Shown one piece after another: positions 1 through 8,287 of a stretch of 14,930 nucleotides of DNA. Made by a program: the position numbers and the translations under genes. A model generated the notes under the pieces. It ran no database searches, was not told the origin of the DNA, and saw nothing but the letters and a program-made list of their open reading frames with translations. The stretch spans positions 1 through 14,930 of the forward strand of contig JBFIPX010000069.1 of assembly GCA_041609895.1 (NCBI GenBank), in the 5' to 3' direction. How positions within the stretch are numbered: position 1 is the stretch's first letter; every line of letters starts with the position of its first letter. Origin of the DNA: JAHHLP01 sp041609895 (GTDB lineage: Bacteria > Bacteroidota > Rhodothermia > Rhodothermales > JABDKH01).

Positions 1-1
1 C

Positions 2-1159
2 CTTTTCTCTGGTGAGATCGATCCATCAACCGGGTCGATAATTCTGAAGACGCTGGAAGTGGAGGGCACCGAAGCAGTGCCTGTCCGCATCCAGCTTCTG
101 GGCCGGTTCGTCCGCGATCGTACACCGGACGGTTCGATCGGGCTTGCGGTCGCCGTCCGAAATGTGGATAGCAGGGCACTATATGCGCCAGCCGAACTCG
201 TGCTCTATAGGTTCCACCCCGAAACGGTTACTCCGCACTTCGACTTCGCGGACTGGATCATCTGCCCGACGACATCGGGCGGTGACACGACCGGAGTGGG
301 CACGTCGACCGGCTGCAGTTTCGGCTATGGTTACTCTCAACTGCTCGGCGATGACGGGGTGTTGTCACCTGGCGAAACATCCGGCGAAAAGCTGATGGTG
401 TTCGTCAATCCGGGCAACGTCTCGTTCTCTTTCAACGTCGAGGCCCGTTTCGGCATGCAACCGAACCGCCCGAGAATTGCCGGGACGTTCTTTTCGGATA
501 CCAACGGCAACGGTGTCCGCGACGCGAATGAGCCGCCGTTCGGAGGCGGTTGGGTAAACGTCACCGGGCCTGGGATCGACTCCGTGACTGTAGGCGTCAA
601 CGGTGACGGGAACTACTCGATTAGTGTTCGTGAGCCGGGACTGTACAATCTGTGGGCTATTCCACCGCCAACTTTTGCACCCGTTGAACCGACGACCTCC
701 AACCCGCTTGAGGTTGTCTTGCTGCCCGGCCCGGATGGGTTGCCACAGAGCTTTCTGCATGCCGACTTCGGTTGGGTCAACTCACCCTTCGTGCGACCTG
801 TGTGGTTCGTTAGCGGAAGCTTGGACAGCCTTGCACTCGATCCGTACACTCTGTTGGAAATCAGCCTTCAGCGCCGCGTCCTTAATCTGCACGTTGGCTA
901 CTCGGGATGCAGTCCGGACCATCCGCTGCAGCTATACATGGTCGACGGATTTATGGAGTCGTTTCCGGTGCAGGCCCGACTTATCCTGGATCACGACGAT
1001 AGAGGAGAGCTGTGTGCGGCATGGTTTCAGCAGCGTGTCGCGTTTGACCTGCAGCCGATCGTGGACGAATACGTGAAGTCGTACGGACAGCTCGATCCGA
1101 TCATCCTGCGGTTCGAGGCGCCTGAAGGTACCGTGCACAGGTTCGAGATGAAGCCGTAG
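2..1159 (+). CDS. Secreted protein with SdrD/Cna-B-like domain, C-terminal part (5' truncated)
   Basis: The frame is open from the first bases of the window, with no stop before the GTG at 59, so the gene almost certainly begins upstream and 59 is not the true start. About 385 residues are visible. The first third is beta-rich and shows no recognised domain. At roughly bases 473-776 there is an SdrD/Cna-B-like unit: the segment GTFFSDTNGNGVRDANEP is the typical opening strand of these Ig-like stalk domains, and it closes with a DFGW motif. The remaining 125 residues are unassigned. Such domains usually form stalks in cell-surface or secreted proteins. No C-terminal sorting domain is seen, and the protein ends FEMKP. 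It runs towards the decayed VWA/FG-GAP genes on the other strand. Function is unknown; an extracellular location is inferred. Confidence 0.75.
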   Translation, partial: LFSGEIDPSTGSIILKTLEVEGTEAVPVRIQLLGRFVRDRTPDGSIGLAVAVRNVDSRALYAPAELVLYRFHPETVTPHFDFADWIICPTTSGGDTTGVGTSTGCSFGYGYSQLLGDDGVLSPGETSGEKLMVFVNPGNVSFSFNVEARFGMQPNRPRIAGTFFSDTNGNGVRDANEPPFGGGWVNVTGPGIDSVTVGVNGDGNYSISVREPGLYNLWAIPPPTFAPVEPTTSNPLEVVLLPGPDGLPQSFLHADFGWVNSPFVRPVWFVSGSLDSLALDPYTLLEISLQRRVLNLHVGYSGCSPDHPLQLYMVDGFMESFPVQARLILDHDDRGELCAAWFQQRVAFDLQPIVDEYVKSYGQLDPIILRFEAPEGTVHRFEMKP

Positions 1160-1244
1160 TAAGCAGGAGAAAGCCCGGTCGCTTCGGCGCCCTTTCCCGC
1201 TGTTGAAGGGATCGAGAAGCACGACGACGTTGGGGCGTAAACGC

Positions 1245-1566
1245 TGGCGCGTCGCTGCGCAGGGCGAGTTGTGTCATCAGGTCTTCGTTGTATCCGAGAC
1301 CGATTCCGATGGTTGTTACGGAAATCCCTTCGCTGATCAGCGCCGCTCCCAGGTTTCCGAGTTCGGAGGGTGAGCTCGGACCTTTGTTCGCCTGCCCGTC
1401 GGACAAGAGTATTATCCGGTTAACCCGGTGCGGGTCGAGGAATTCACGCAGCTCACTGGCGCCTTGCGCCACACCCGCGTACAGCGCCGTACCCCCGCCA
1501 GCTACCACGCTCCTTATCCGTGACCGTAGCCGCCGGCATCAGGACCCGTGCCTGGTTGTCGTACAC
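1245..1566 (-). pseudogene. VWA-domain protein fragment (degraded)
   Basis: Translation of the minus strand gives a clear piece of a von Willebrand factor A domain. It starts with VYDNQARVLMPAATVTDKER (1566 to about 1507), then shifts frame into RSVVAGGGTALYAGV and on through VNRIILLSDGQANKGPSSP and ISVTTIGIGLGYNEDLM. These match the second half of VWA domains of the YfbK/Ca-activated channel-like type. The N-terminal half with the metal-binding DxSxS motif is missing. After LMTQLALRSD, at about 1255, the family resemblance stops. There is a frame change near 1512 and no start. The fragment is fused head to tail with the FG-GAP remnant, as if a deletion joined two genes. It could be an assembly artefact, but the several independent lesions favour real decay. 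Confidence 0.7.
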
Positions 1567-2170
1567 TGGTTAAGCGTCACAGCGAGATCAAGCATGCCAT
1601 CAGCATTAAGATCTCCGACCGAAGCCAACTGCCTGCCCGTGCGCCCCTGCACGCCCAAAGAGCCTGGGCGGTCTTAGCTTCGTCTGCTTCGTCACCATAC
1701 CCTCCTGGTTAATAGTAACGATCCATACGGCCCCGGCTCCGCCCTCAACGTCGTCATCACCCATTGCGCCGATGGCCAGCTCGAGTTCACCTTCAGCGGC
1801 GTTGCCGAGTACGGCGATTGAAGATCCGAACCAGTCGCCACGACCTGGCGGTCCGACGAAACCACCGATTCCCTCGCTGATTATGCGTGCCTACTTGACC
1901 GATCCGTCGGAGTTCAGAAAAAGAATCCAGATGGAGCCCTTGGTATCGTTTCCGCCGCGCGCCCCCACGGCCAAATCAGGAACACCGTCCTTATCCAAGT
2001 CTCCCAATGCGGCTACAGCAACCCGAAAGAAGTTTGCGTTCTGCAGTTGCCGCCCGGTCACATCGACAGGTGGATTCGCATCCGATCCGATTTTTGTCAC
2101 ACGTGGTTCCTGACCGTATGCGGGAGTGTTGCCGTGGAATAGGGCGGCAACAGCCAAGAGCCACGGACAT
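1567..2170 (-). pseudogene. FG-GAP repeat secreted protein, decayed remnant
   Basis: On the minus strand the sequence encodes a signal-peptide-like stretch (WLLAVAALFHGNTPAYG). It continues into FG-GAP integrin-like repeats: ALGDLDKDGVPDLAVGARGG, then GSIWILFLNSDGSVK, then an in-frame TAG at 1891-1893. The same frame then resumes with ARIISEGIGGFVG, GELELAIGAMGDDD and GAGAVWIVTINQEG. Near 1670 the frame changes to DRPGSLGVQGRTGRQLASVG, followed by DLNADGMLDLAVTLNQ, ending at about 1567 where VWA sequence begins. No in-frame ATG or GTG lies between the upstream stop at 2223 and the signal peptide. The ATG at 2170 is one frame off, so the start also seems damaged. The repeats closely resemble the start of the intact 1041-residue FG-GAP protein at 12192-9067, so this is probably a decayed paralogue. 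Confidence 0.8.
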
Positions 2171-2222
2171 GCTCGTGTCGCGCCAGAGAAACCGAGTCTT
2201 CGATCGCCCGTGCTACGCCGAA

Positions 2223-2789
2223 TTACGGTCCTGGAAACGCAGGTGGTTCGGGCAAGTCGGGCACCGAAGTATCGCGAGTGAGCAGAATTGGCACGGCCGC
2301 GATCCCGCCAACAACCAGCACACGTCCGGTCCATTTGTACCATTCGTTTCCACTGTACAGCCAACTGTACCATCGGGGTCGCGCGTCCTGTACGTACTCG
2401 TGGAACAGCGGTGGATCCAACTCGGGATTGGATCGAAAGCTTGAGTCGTGTCGCAGTATAGCTCTCACAGCGTGCCTTGCCTGAGTCAGCGAATCTGAGG
2501 CAATGAAGGAGAGGGCTCTCAGGCGATGCGCCGAGACTCGGTGGCGTTTGGCGGAGAAGTTTTCGGGTGGACATTCTCGGAGGACCGCTAGCGTTTCTCG
2601 AAAGCGCCCGAGGTCGTACGACGTGGTTGCCTTCGCGATCGCTTCTTCCGTGCATGGCTCCGGTGCTTGCGCACGCCCCGTAAGCGCAACGACAATCAGC
2701 ACGACGTGCGCGACGAGCGTAATCGCCGACCACCTTTGGATGCGCGGCAAACGCGCCTTCGGAGACGTCCTTGTGTCAACGTTATTCAT
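2223..2789 (-). CDS. Small membrane protein with TPR-like region, last gene of the kinase operon
   Basis: 188 residues. Residues about 21-42 form a hydrophobic segment ending GRAQA, acting either as a cleavable signal peptide or an N-terminal anchor. Residues about 47-115 are alpha-helical with a TPR-like pattern (YDLGRFRETLAVLREC, then HRLRALSFIASDSLTQA). The conserved-looking segment NPELDPPLFHEYV follows, then an aromatic stretch and a second hydrophobic segment at about 156-170 (VLVVGGIAAVPILL). From memory, small proteins of this shape accompany kinase and WD40 genes in Rhodothermia-like genomes. The start ATG at 2789-2787 lies inside the end of the upstream gene: the shared ATGAATAA gives an 8-nt overlap, so translation is probably coupled. 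A periplasmic scaffold or partner of the WD40-ATPase is inferred. No catalytic motif is visible. Confidence 0.85.
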   Translation of the reverse strand: MNNVDTRTSPKARLPRIQRWSAITLVAHVVLIVVALTGRAQAPEPCTEEAIAKATTSYDLGRFRETLAVLRECPPENFSAKRHRVSAHRLRALSFIASDSLTQARHAVRAILRHDSSFRSNPELDPPLFHEYVQDARPRWYSWLYSGNEWYKWTGRVLVVGGIAAVPILLTRDTSVPDLPEPPAFPGP

Positions 2790-5550
2790 GAGAAGCGGAT
2801 GCTGCCGTCACTTCGACGCACGGCGCATATTCTGTTTCGAATGCGAAGTCGTTTCCGACAAACAAATCCCATTCTTCCCGGGAAAGTTCTTTACCCCCGG
2901 TCGACGTACAGACCTTGCTTGCCAGGTCGTCGGGAAAGGTGTTCCACGCGCGCACTTTTCTGTCGGCGGATCCAGAAAGGACACGGCTGCCGCTGGCATC
3001 GAACGCTACTGCCCACACCCACGAATCGTGATCCTCGAGGAGGATCGGTGCGGCCCCACTCACGAGGTCCCAGATTGGCACGCTCTTGTCTCCGCTGCCG
3101 GACGCCAGGCGGTTTCCGTCGGGCGAGAAATCGAGCGAATAGACCGGACCTTCATGGCCACTGATGCGCTGCCTGAGGACGAGCTCGTCCGACGATCTGT
3201 CGAACGACCACAGCGTGATGGAAAAACCGTCGTCGCCGGCCGCAATAGTATGGCCATCGGGTGCAAACTCGACTGCAAGTATTCGGACGTTTGGAATTTC
3301 GGCCTCTAGAAGCGCCTGACCGTCACTCCATTTCCACAGTCGCAGCTTCGAATCTTCTCCTGCGACAGCGAGGGTCGAGCCGTCCGGACTGAAGGCGATG
3401 TCTCGCACCCTGGCAGGACCGATGTCAATCTCGGTTCGACGACCGTCGCCTCTGTAGTCTGAAACGGCAAGGACGCCATCTTCTCCACCGTAGGCGATTA
3501 CGTGTCCGTCCGGCGAGAATTCAGCGGCCCAGATCGCCCCGTCGGTCTTCTGAGCAATCCGGCCCTGAGGAGATTGGCGGTCGAGTTCAGACCAAATTCG
3601 GACGGTCCCGTCGTCGCCGCCGGACGCCAACACGCCGTCGGTCGGATGGAAGCTTAGTGTACGTGCCGATCCGTCATGGCCGTCCAGGTACCGGACGCTG
3701 CCGGTGATGGAATGGATGGCGATAACGCCGTCGTCGCCGGCAGACGCAATCATCGCGCCCGACGGACTGTTTGCGATGGCCCTAACGCCACCGCTATGCT
3801 CCGCGATCACCGCAGGTCCTCCTAAACGAAGTGCCTCGTTTGACGAAAGCGCATTCAGGCTCTGTCGCAGCGCATCGTAAACCGGGTCAACGAATGCCTG
3901 CTTGCCGCGCGATCCAAACTCGAATGCCTGTCGGGCGAGCAAGGCGCCCAGATCCGGGTTTCCCAGTTTGGTCTGACGGTTGGCCGCATGTGCCAGCGCA
4001 ACGCTGATCGTCTGTAGGCGTGCCTCGCGGGCGGTTTCGAGCCGCTGTTCCGCCACCGTCTTCAGTGAGTCGGTAATCACAAACTGCTCGGAGAGCAGTT
4101 GGTTTGTCTCGAATTCCAATATTCGAAGTGAATCGGATTCCTTGATCTCCACCTCCAGTTGAAGGTTTGCACTCTGCTCGATTTGACGGAGTGAGTCTGC
4201 GATGCGCGCCTGCGTGCGCAGTCCGGCGTTAGCGAGTGCTTCCTGGAATCGAAGAGAATCCGCAATTGCCGCCTGGATCCGTAGTCGCACGTTGAGCGAG
4301 TCGCTCACTGCCACTTGTTCGGTTAATCGCGCATTCGACAGGTCGAGCTGTTCGCGTCTTCGTTCTTCCTCTGCCCGCTTCTGGTACTGCGTGAACGCCA
4401 GTCCGAGCAGTATCAATGCCGCAAAACATGCGGCGACGAGGCCGATAACGGCGGGCGGAACGCGCTTTATCCAGTGTTCAGGCCGCTGATCACGGAGCCA
4501 TTCGTTGTCAAAAACGCGGGCGTAGATTTCGTTTCGAATCGTGAGCCTTCCGTTCCGGTTGCTCACGATCCCGGAAAGTTTGAGATGCGTCGCTGACTGC
4601 GACTGGCGGTCGTCGAGGACCGAGCGCCCCGACAACACATCGCGATATATCGCCAACACAGAAATCTTGTCCGGAGCTCGGCTCGTCAGCATATCGTGAA
4701 CAAATCGAAGATTGCTGTCCTGTTCGCTCCGCTCACCTAGAAACGTATCGGCCACAAGCTGGTCGACGTCTTTCTTAGACGTAACCGGCTTTGTGGAATG
4801 GGCGATGGAATAGCAGAGCCGCTGCGTGAGAAACGGGTGGCCGGACGTCCAATTCAGTACCCAGTCCAGGAGGGCTCCCTTTTGCGCATCACCAGCCTCG
4901 AAACCGTCCGCGAGGGGGCGCGCTTCTTTGGCAGTGAAGTACTCCACGTCAACGCGTCGGCCGATGTTAAAGGGCGTTCGCGTCGGGTCACTGATGAGGT
5001 CACTTGGCGTCGCGACGCCAATTAGGGCGATAGACAGCCGTCGAAACCTGGGCACGTTTGAACGTGCGTTATAGATGAAGCGAATCGCCGCAAAGAAGTC
5101 GTCGGTGAAGTCGAGGCTGAGGGTACTGTCGATCTCATCGAAGAAGACGACGACGTCGCCATCGACGGACGGGAGCACCACATCCTGAAAAAACCTCGTC
5201 AGCCGCTGTCCCAGGCCTAGCTGTCTTAGATTTGCCCACCACTCGTACACGTCCACATCCAGATCGAGCGAGTCTTCGATCGCTGTGAGGATTCCTAGAT
5301 ACCACTCTTCCGCAGTCACCAGAACGCCCACCTGACTTAGGTCCACAATTGCGCACCTCGTACCCGATTCGGTCAGCTTCTCTGCGGTCCGAACCATCAG
5401 ACTGGACTTACCCATCTGCCGCGCTGTCAGCACGTAACAGAATTCGTGCTCACGGCAAAGCGTTAGAAACTCGTCGTCGACCGCGCGCTCGACGTAGCGA
5501 CCGCCGCCTGCCTGGACCGTGCCTCCAACCGTGTAAATTGATCTACGCAT
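2782..5550 (-). CDS. AAA_35 ATPase with transmembrane helix, coiled coil and seven-bladed WD40 propeller
   Basis: 922 residues from the ATG at 5550, preferred over an upstream in-frame start at 5607 because MRRSIYTVGGT begins the AAA_35-like domain as usual and gives an 8-nt overlap (ATGCGTAG) with the kinase gene. Residues about 5-355 are a STAND-like ATPase of the AAA_35 type: P-loop RQMGKSS at 44-50 (the usual first glycine is absent), Walker B VVVFFDEID near 133-141, GHPFL near 237-241, and a C-terminal winged-helix-like part. A transmembrane helix lies at about 366-387. A coiled coil at about 390-515 repeats DSL at residues 417, 431, 452, 473 and 494. Seven WD40 repeats fill about 580-872. 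The C-terminal LSREEW...FVGND segment is, from memory, common in such proteins. Likely a membrane-anchored sensor that oligomerises on binding ATP. The ligand is unknown. Confidence 0.92.
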   Translation of the reverse strand: MRRSIYTVGGTVQAGGGRYVERAVDDEFLTLCREHEFCYVLTARQMGKSSLMVRTAEKLTESGTRCAIVDLSQVGVLVTAEEWYLGILTAIEDSLDLDVDVYEWWANLRQLGLGQRLTRFFQDVVLPSVDGDVVVFFDEIDSTLSLDFTDDFFAAIRFIYNARSNVPRFRRLSIALIGVATPSDLISDPTRTPFNIGRRVDVEYFTAKEARPLADGFEAGDAQKGALLDWVLNWTSGHPFLTQRLCYSIAHSTKPVTSKKDVDQLVADTFLGERSEQDSNLRFVHDMLTSRAPDKISVLAIYRDVLSGRSVLDDRQSQSATHLKLSGIVSNRNGRLTIRNEIYARVFDNEWLRDQRPEHWIKRVPPAVIGLVAACFAALILLGLAFTQYQKRAEEERRREQLDLSNARLTEQVAVSDSLNVRLRIQAAIADSLRFQEALANAGLRTQARIADSLRQIEQSANLQLEVEIKESDSLRILEFETNQLLSEQFVITDSLKTVAEQRLETAREARLQTISVALAHAANRQTKLGNPDLGALLARQAFEFGSRGKQAFVDPVYDALRQSLNALSSNEALRLGGPAVIAEHSGGVRAIANSPSGAMIASAGDDGVIAIHSITGSVRYLDGHDGSARTLSFHPTDGVLASGGDDGTVRIWSELDRQSPQGRIAQKTDGAIWAAEFSPDGHVIAYGGEDGVLAVSDYRGDGRRTEIDIGPARVRDIAFSPDGSTLAVAGEDSKLRLWKWSDGQALLEAEIPNVRILAVEFAPDGHTIAAGDDGFSITLWSFDRSSDELVLRQRISGHEGPVYSLDFSPDGNRLASGSGDKSVPIWDLVSGAAPILLEDHDSWVWAVAFDASGSRVLSGSADRKVRAWNTFPDDLASKVCTSTGGKELSREEWDLFVGNDFAFETEYAPCVEVTAASASHE

Positions 5551-8149
5551 TGAGGCGGCTCCGAAAGTATTCTTCGTACACCGGACAGCGAGCCTGTACG
5601 GATCCATTGCGCCTGCTGACCAAACCGGCCCCGCGGAGACGCCAGAAGACAGACTCGTCCCTGCAAGACTTCGCGGTGAGTACCTCCTTCAAGCCAACGA
5701 CAAGGTCTTCTTGATCGTGCAGGCGGAATAGATGATATCGCAGATGATCTCCAAACGGTCCGTCGTCGGACGCCGCGCGAAGCATCAGTTGGTCAAAGGA
5801 CTCCCTACCGCTTGCGATCAGGTACAACGCCTTGCGTGTGAGGTAAGGATGGCCCCCGAGCATCTCAAATAGTTCGGCACAATCGGTGGTCGAGATTGGA
5901 TCACCATGACGCGACACTAGCTCAGCGACCTGCGCAGCGTCGAAGTCGTGAAGGTCGATGACTTCGCCTACGTTGAAAGGAGACTGATTGAGATTTTCAA
6001 TCAGCTGGTAGGGCTCTGTCGATGTGACGAGGACCAGATCGAGTCTTCGCCAGTCGGTCTTTATGGCTCGATCGTTGTGCCAGCTTCGGAGCATGCCAAA
6101 GAAGTCCGACCGAAAACTGGTATCGAACATCGTTTCCACCTCGTCCATGGCCAGAACGATTCTTGCATCCGTCTGCTTGAGAATGTGACGAGCGAGGTAT
6201 CGAGTGCAGCGCTGGCTGTGTCCCAGGGGTCGCCGCCAATACTCTTCGACCTTGTCTTCGACGTCCAGTTCGTCGCTGACCAGGGCACAGAATTCTCTAA
6301 AGAAAGTATCTGCATCTTGCAGCGCTGCGTGTCCAAACAGTTGGAAATCGAGAAAGACGACTTGCTTGCCCGCTTCGACGGCTGCTGCGGCAGTCCGAAT
6401 CAACAAGGAGCTCTTGCCCATCTGGCGCGGACCCTTGATCGTTATTGTCACGCCATCTCGCACGATAGTCTGAAGTGCTACCGAGTCTGCCGGTCGTTCC
6501 ACGTATAGCTTCGACTGCGGACTCATCGTTCCTTCGGGCGAGTCGAGCTGAATGGGTTGGGCGGCGGCGTGAGGGGAGGGAATGAGTCCGGTGTCTCGCG
6601 ATCGCCTGCCGGCCAGGCTGCGATCGTCCTTTGCAAACCGGCCGACCCGAACGGCCTCGACCAACCGCTGAACAAGCTCCTCCGTATCCTCTTCCGTTGA
6701 CCACAGCGCCCAGTTCAGGTCGTTCAGATAGGTGCCCAGCGGGTATTCGAATTCCTTTTCGTACCGGACCCGTATGGGTAGAATTGTGGGCCGTCCCTTC
6801 GAACTGTGGTTCTGCGAAGCTAGTTCGACCTCGCCCAAGATCATTTCGCTGTGGACCGACTCGCCGGACAGAAGGACGATCAAGCAATCGCTTTGTGATA
6901 TCTCGGCCTCGATCCGGCGGGCCCAACGGCTTCCAACCGGGATTTTCGCATCGGTAAAGACCCGGTGCTTTTTCTCCAACGCATCCACGATTTCGCCTGC
7001 CAGTCTCTCATCAGGCTCTGCTCCCTTTTTGTAGCTGATGAAGAGCCTCAGTTGCGTATTGACGTCGGGTGCCAAGTCGGACGCTCCCGACACACGGCCT
7101 GAACTTGCGTGGTTGCGGCCATCCCCGTCGGTTGACCAATGTGACGCACGGTAAAGTGCCGCAAGCAACTCTGATGCCGTTTCGAATCGTCGGCCAGGAT
7201 CCTTGTCCAGACAGCGGGTGATGATGCGTGCCAGTTCCTCGGTAACCTGCGGCGGTGCCAGTGTGACGGAGTCGGGATCTTCATTGAGAATGGCGTACAT
7301 CAACGCCTGTTCGTAGTCGGTCCGAAACGGCCTGCTTCCAACGACCATCTCGTACAGCATCACACCCACGGACCAAATGTCCGACTGCTCGGTCAGATCG
7401 CGACCCGAGATCTGTTCGGGCGACATGTAGGCCAGCGTACCAAGATTGACGGTCTGCGCCGTGAGGTCACCGCCCCTTATCGGCCTCGCGATTCCGAAGT
7501 CGACGATCCTAACGCGGCCGTCGGTGCCGACAATGATGTTAGCTGGTTTGATATCGCGATGAAGTATTCCCTTGCTGTGAATTCTTGCCAGGCCCTCGAC
7601 GATCTGCGGTGCGATTTCAAGGACGATCGCAGGGTCTAGCGGCCCTTCTTCCATGAGCGCCTTTAGACTTTGTCCCTCGCAGAACGCCATCGAAATGAAG
7701 AGATGGCGATCTTGCGTTTCGCCGATCTCGTAGATACGGCAGATATTGGGGTGCTCTATAGCAGCCGCGGATTGTGCCTCACGAACGAAACGCGCTTTGG
7801 ACTCGGCTCCGCCGAGAAGGTGTGGCGAAAGGAATTTCAGTGCTACGTCCCGGTCGAGCTGCTCATCACGCGCTTTGTAAACCGTTCCCATTCCGCCCTC
7901 TCCAAGTCGTTCCAGCAGCCTGTAGTGGCCGACCTTGTGGCCCCTCGGCAGCTCGCTTGTTGACGCGAAAGGGTCCTCAAACTTGCGCAGTCGTTCATCG
8001 GAAGCGTCGTGCGCTTCGAGCAGCGTGGAAAGCTCTCTGCGGAGCGACGCGTCGTGACCGCATTGGTCGTCGACGAACGTCAGTCGATCTGTCCCTCGCA
8101 GTTTGACCGCTTCATCGAACAGATCGCGGAGTTTTTGGCTCTCGTCCAT
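5543..8149 (-). CDS. Ser/Thr protein kinase-TIR-AAA_35 ATPase fusion protein
   Basis: 868 residues, cytoplasmic, with no membrane segment. Residues 1-60 are a helical leader containing LLEAHDAS, typical of sigma-linked kinases. Residues about 76-335 are a Hanks-type kinase with all key motifs: glycine loop GEGGMGTVY (83-91), lysine K105, HRDIKPAN (197-204, catalytic D199), DFG (217-219) and SPE (243-245). Residues about 366-490 are a TIR domain opening LRLFISYK; S434...E440 in SEMILGEVELA aligns with the SxWCxxE catalytic glutamate of NAD-cleaving TIRs. Residues about 545-790 are an AAA_35-like ATPase: Walker A GPRQMGKS (573-580), Walker B LAMDE (666-670), GGHPYL (765-770). A winged-helix-like tail follows. 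Both a phosphotransfer and an NADase output are thus possible on one ATP-driven switch. The next gene overlaps it by 8 nt and encodes a related ATPase with WD40 repeats. Confidence 0.93.
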   Translation of the reverse strand: MDESQKLRDLFDEAVKLRGTDRLTFVDDQCGHDASLRRELSTLLEAHDASDERLRKFEDPFASTSELPRGHKVGHYRLLERLGEGGMGTVYKARDEQLDRDVALKFLSPHLLGGAESKARFVREAQSAAAIEHPNICRIYEIGETQDRHLFISMAFCEGQSLKALMEEGPLDPAIVLEIAPQIVEGLARIHSKGILHRDIKPANIIVGTDGRVRIVDFGIARPIRGGDLTAQTVNLGTLAYMSPEQISGRDLTEQSDIWSVGVMLYEMVVGSRPFRTDYEQALMYAILNEDPDSVTLAPPQVTEELARIITRCLDKDPGRRFETASELLAALYRASHWSTDGDGRNHASSGRVSGASDLAPDVNTQLRLFISYKKGAEPDERLAGEIVDALEKKHRVFTDAKIPVGSRWARRIEAEISQSDCLIVLLSGESVHSEMILGEVELASQNHSSKGRPTILPIRVRYEKEFEYPLGTYLNDLNWALWSTEEDTEELVQRLVEAVRVGRFAKDDRSLAGRRSRDTGLIPSPHAAAQPIQLDSPEGTMSPQSKLYVERPADSVALQTIVRDGVTITIKGPRQMGKSSLLIRTAAAAVEAGKQVVFLDFQLFGHAALQDADTFFREFCALVSDELDVEDKVEEYWRRPLGHSQRCTRYLARHILKQTDARIVLAMDEVETMFDTSFRSDFFGMLRSWHNDRAIKTDWRRLDLVLVTSTEPYQLIENLNQSPFNVGEVIDLHDFDAAQVAELVSRHGDPISTTDCAELFEMLGGHPYLTRKALYLIASGRESFDQLMLRAASDDGPFGDHLRYHLFRLHDQEDLVVGLKEVLTAKSCRDESVFWRLRGAGLVSRRNGSVQARCPVYEEYFRSRLNA

Positions 8150-8287
8150 CTAACACTTGACCGTCAGTTTCCGGCAGACCGCGACCGATGAATTCGAAGA
8201 ATATGTCCCGGTCACTTTTGTATCACCGATATCTGCCCAAATGCGTCACGGAAATCAATCATTCAACTGACAATCTCGGGCTACATG

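Noticed and set aside
1160..1205. Possible terminator hairpin between the SdrD-like gene and the VWA fragment (GAAAG...CTTTC with an inner CCG/CGG).
   Set aside because: The stem is broken by a large unequal internal loop and no T-run follows on either strand.
1891..1893. Stop-codon readthrough or recoding of the TAG inside the FG-GAP remnant.
   Set aside because: Nearby frame changes and the missing start make ordinary decay the simpler explanation, and no recoding signal is visible.
3224..3800. Short repeated GTCGTCGCCG-like tracts on the plus strand, considered as a repeat array.
   Set aside because: They encode the recurring GDDG turns of the WD40 blades on the minus strand and are not an independent DNA repeat or CRISPR.
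5551..5607. An upstream start at 5607 for the WD40-ATPase gene.
   Set aside because: It adds 19 residues not expected in the family and would overlap the kinase gene by 65 bases, whereas the ATG at 5550 fits the domain start and gives a typical short overlap.
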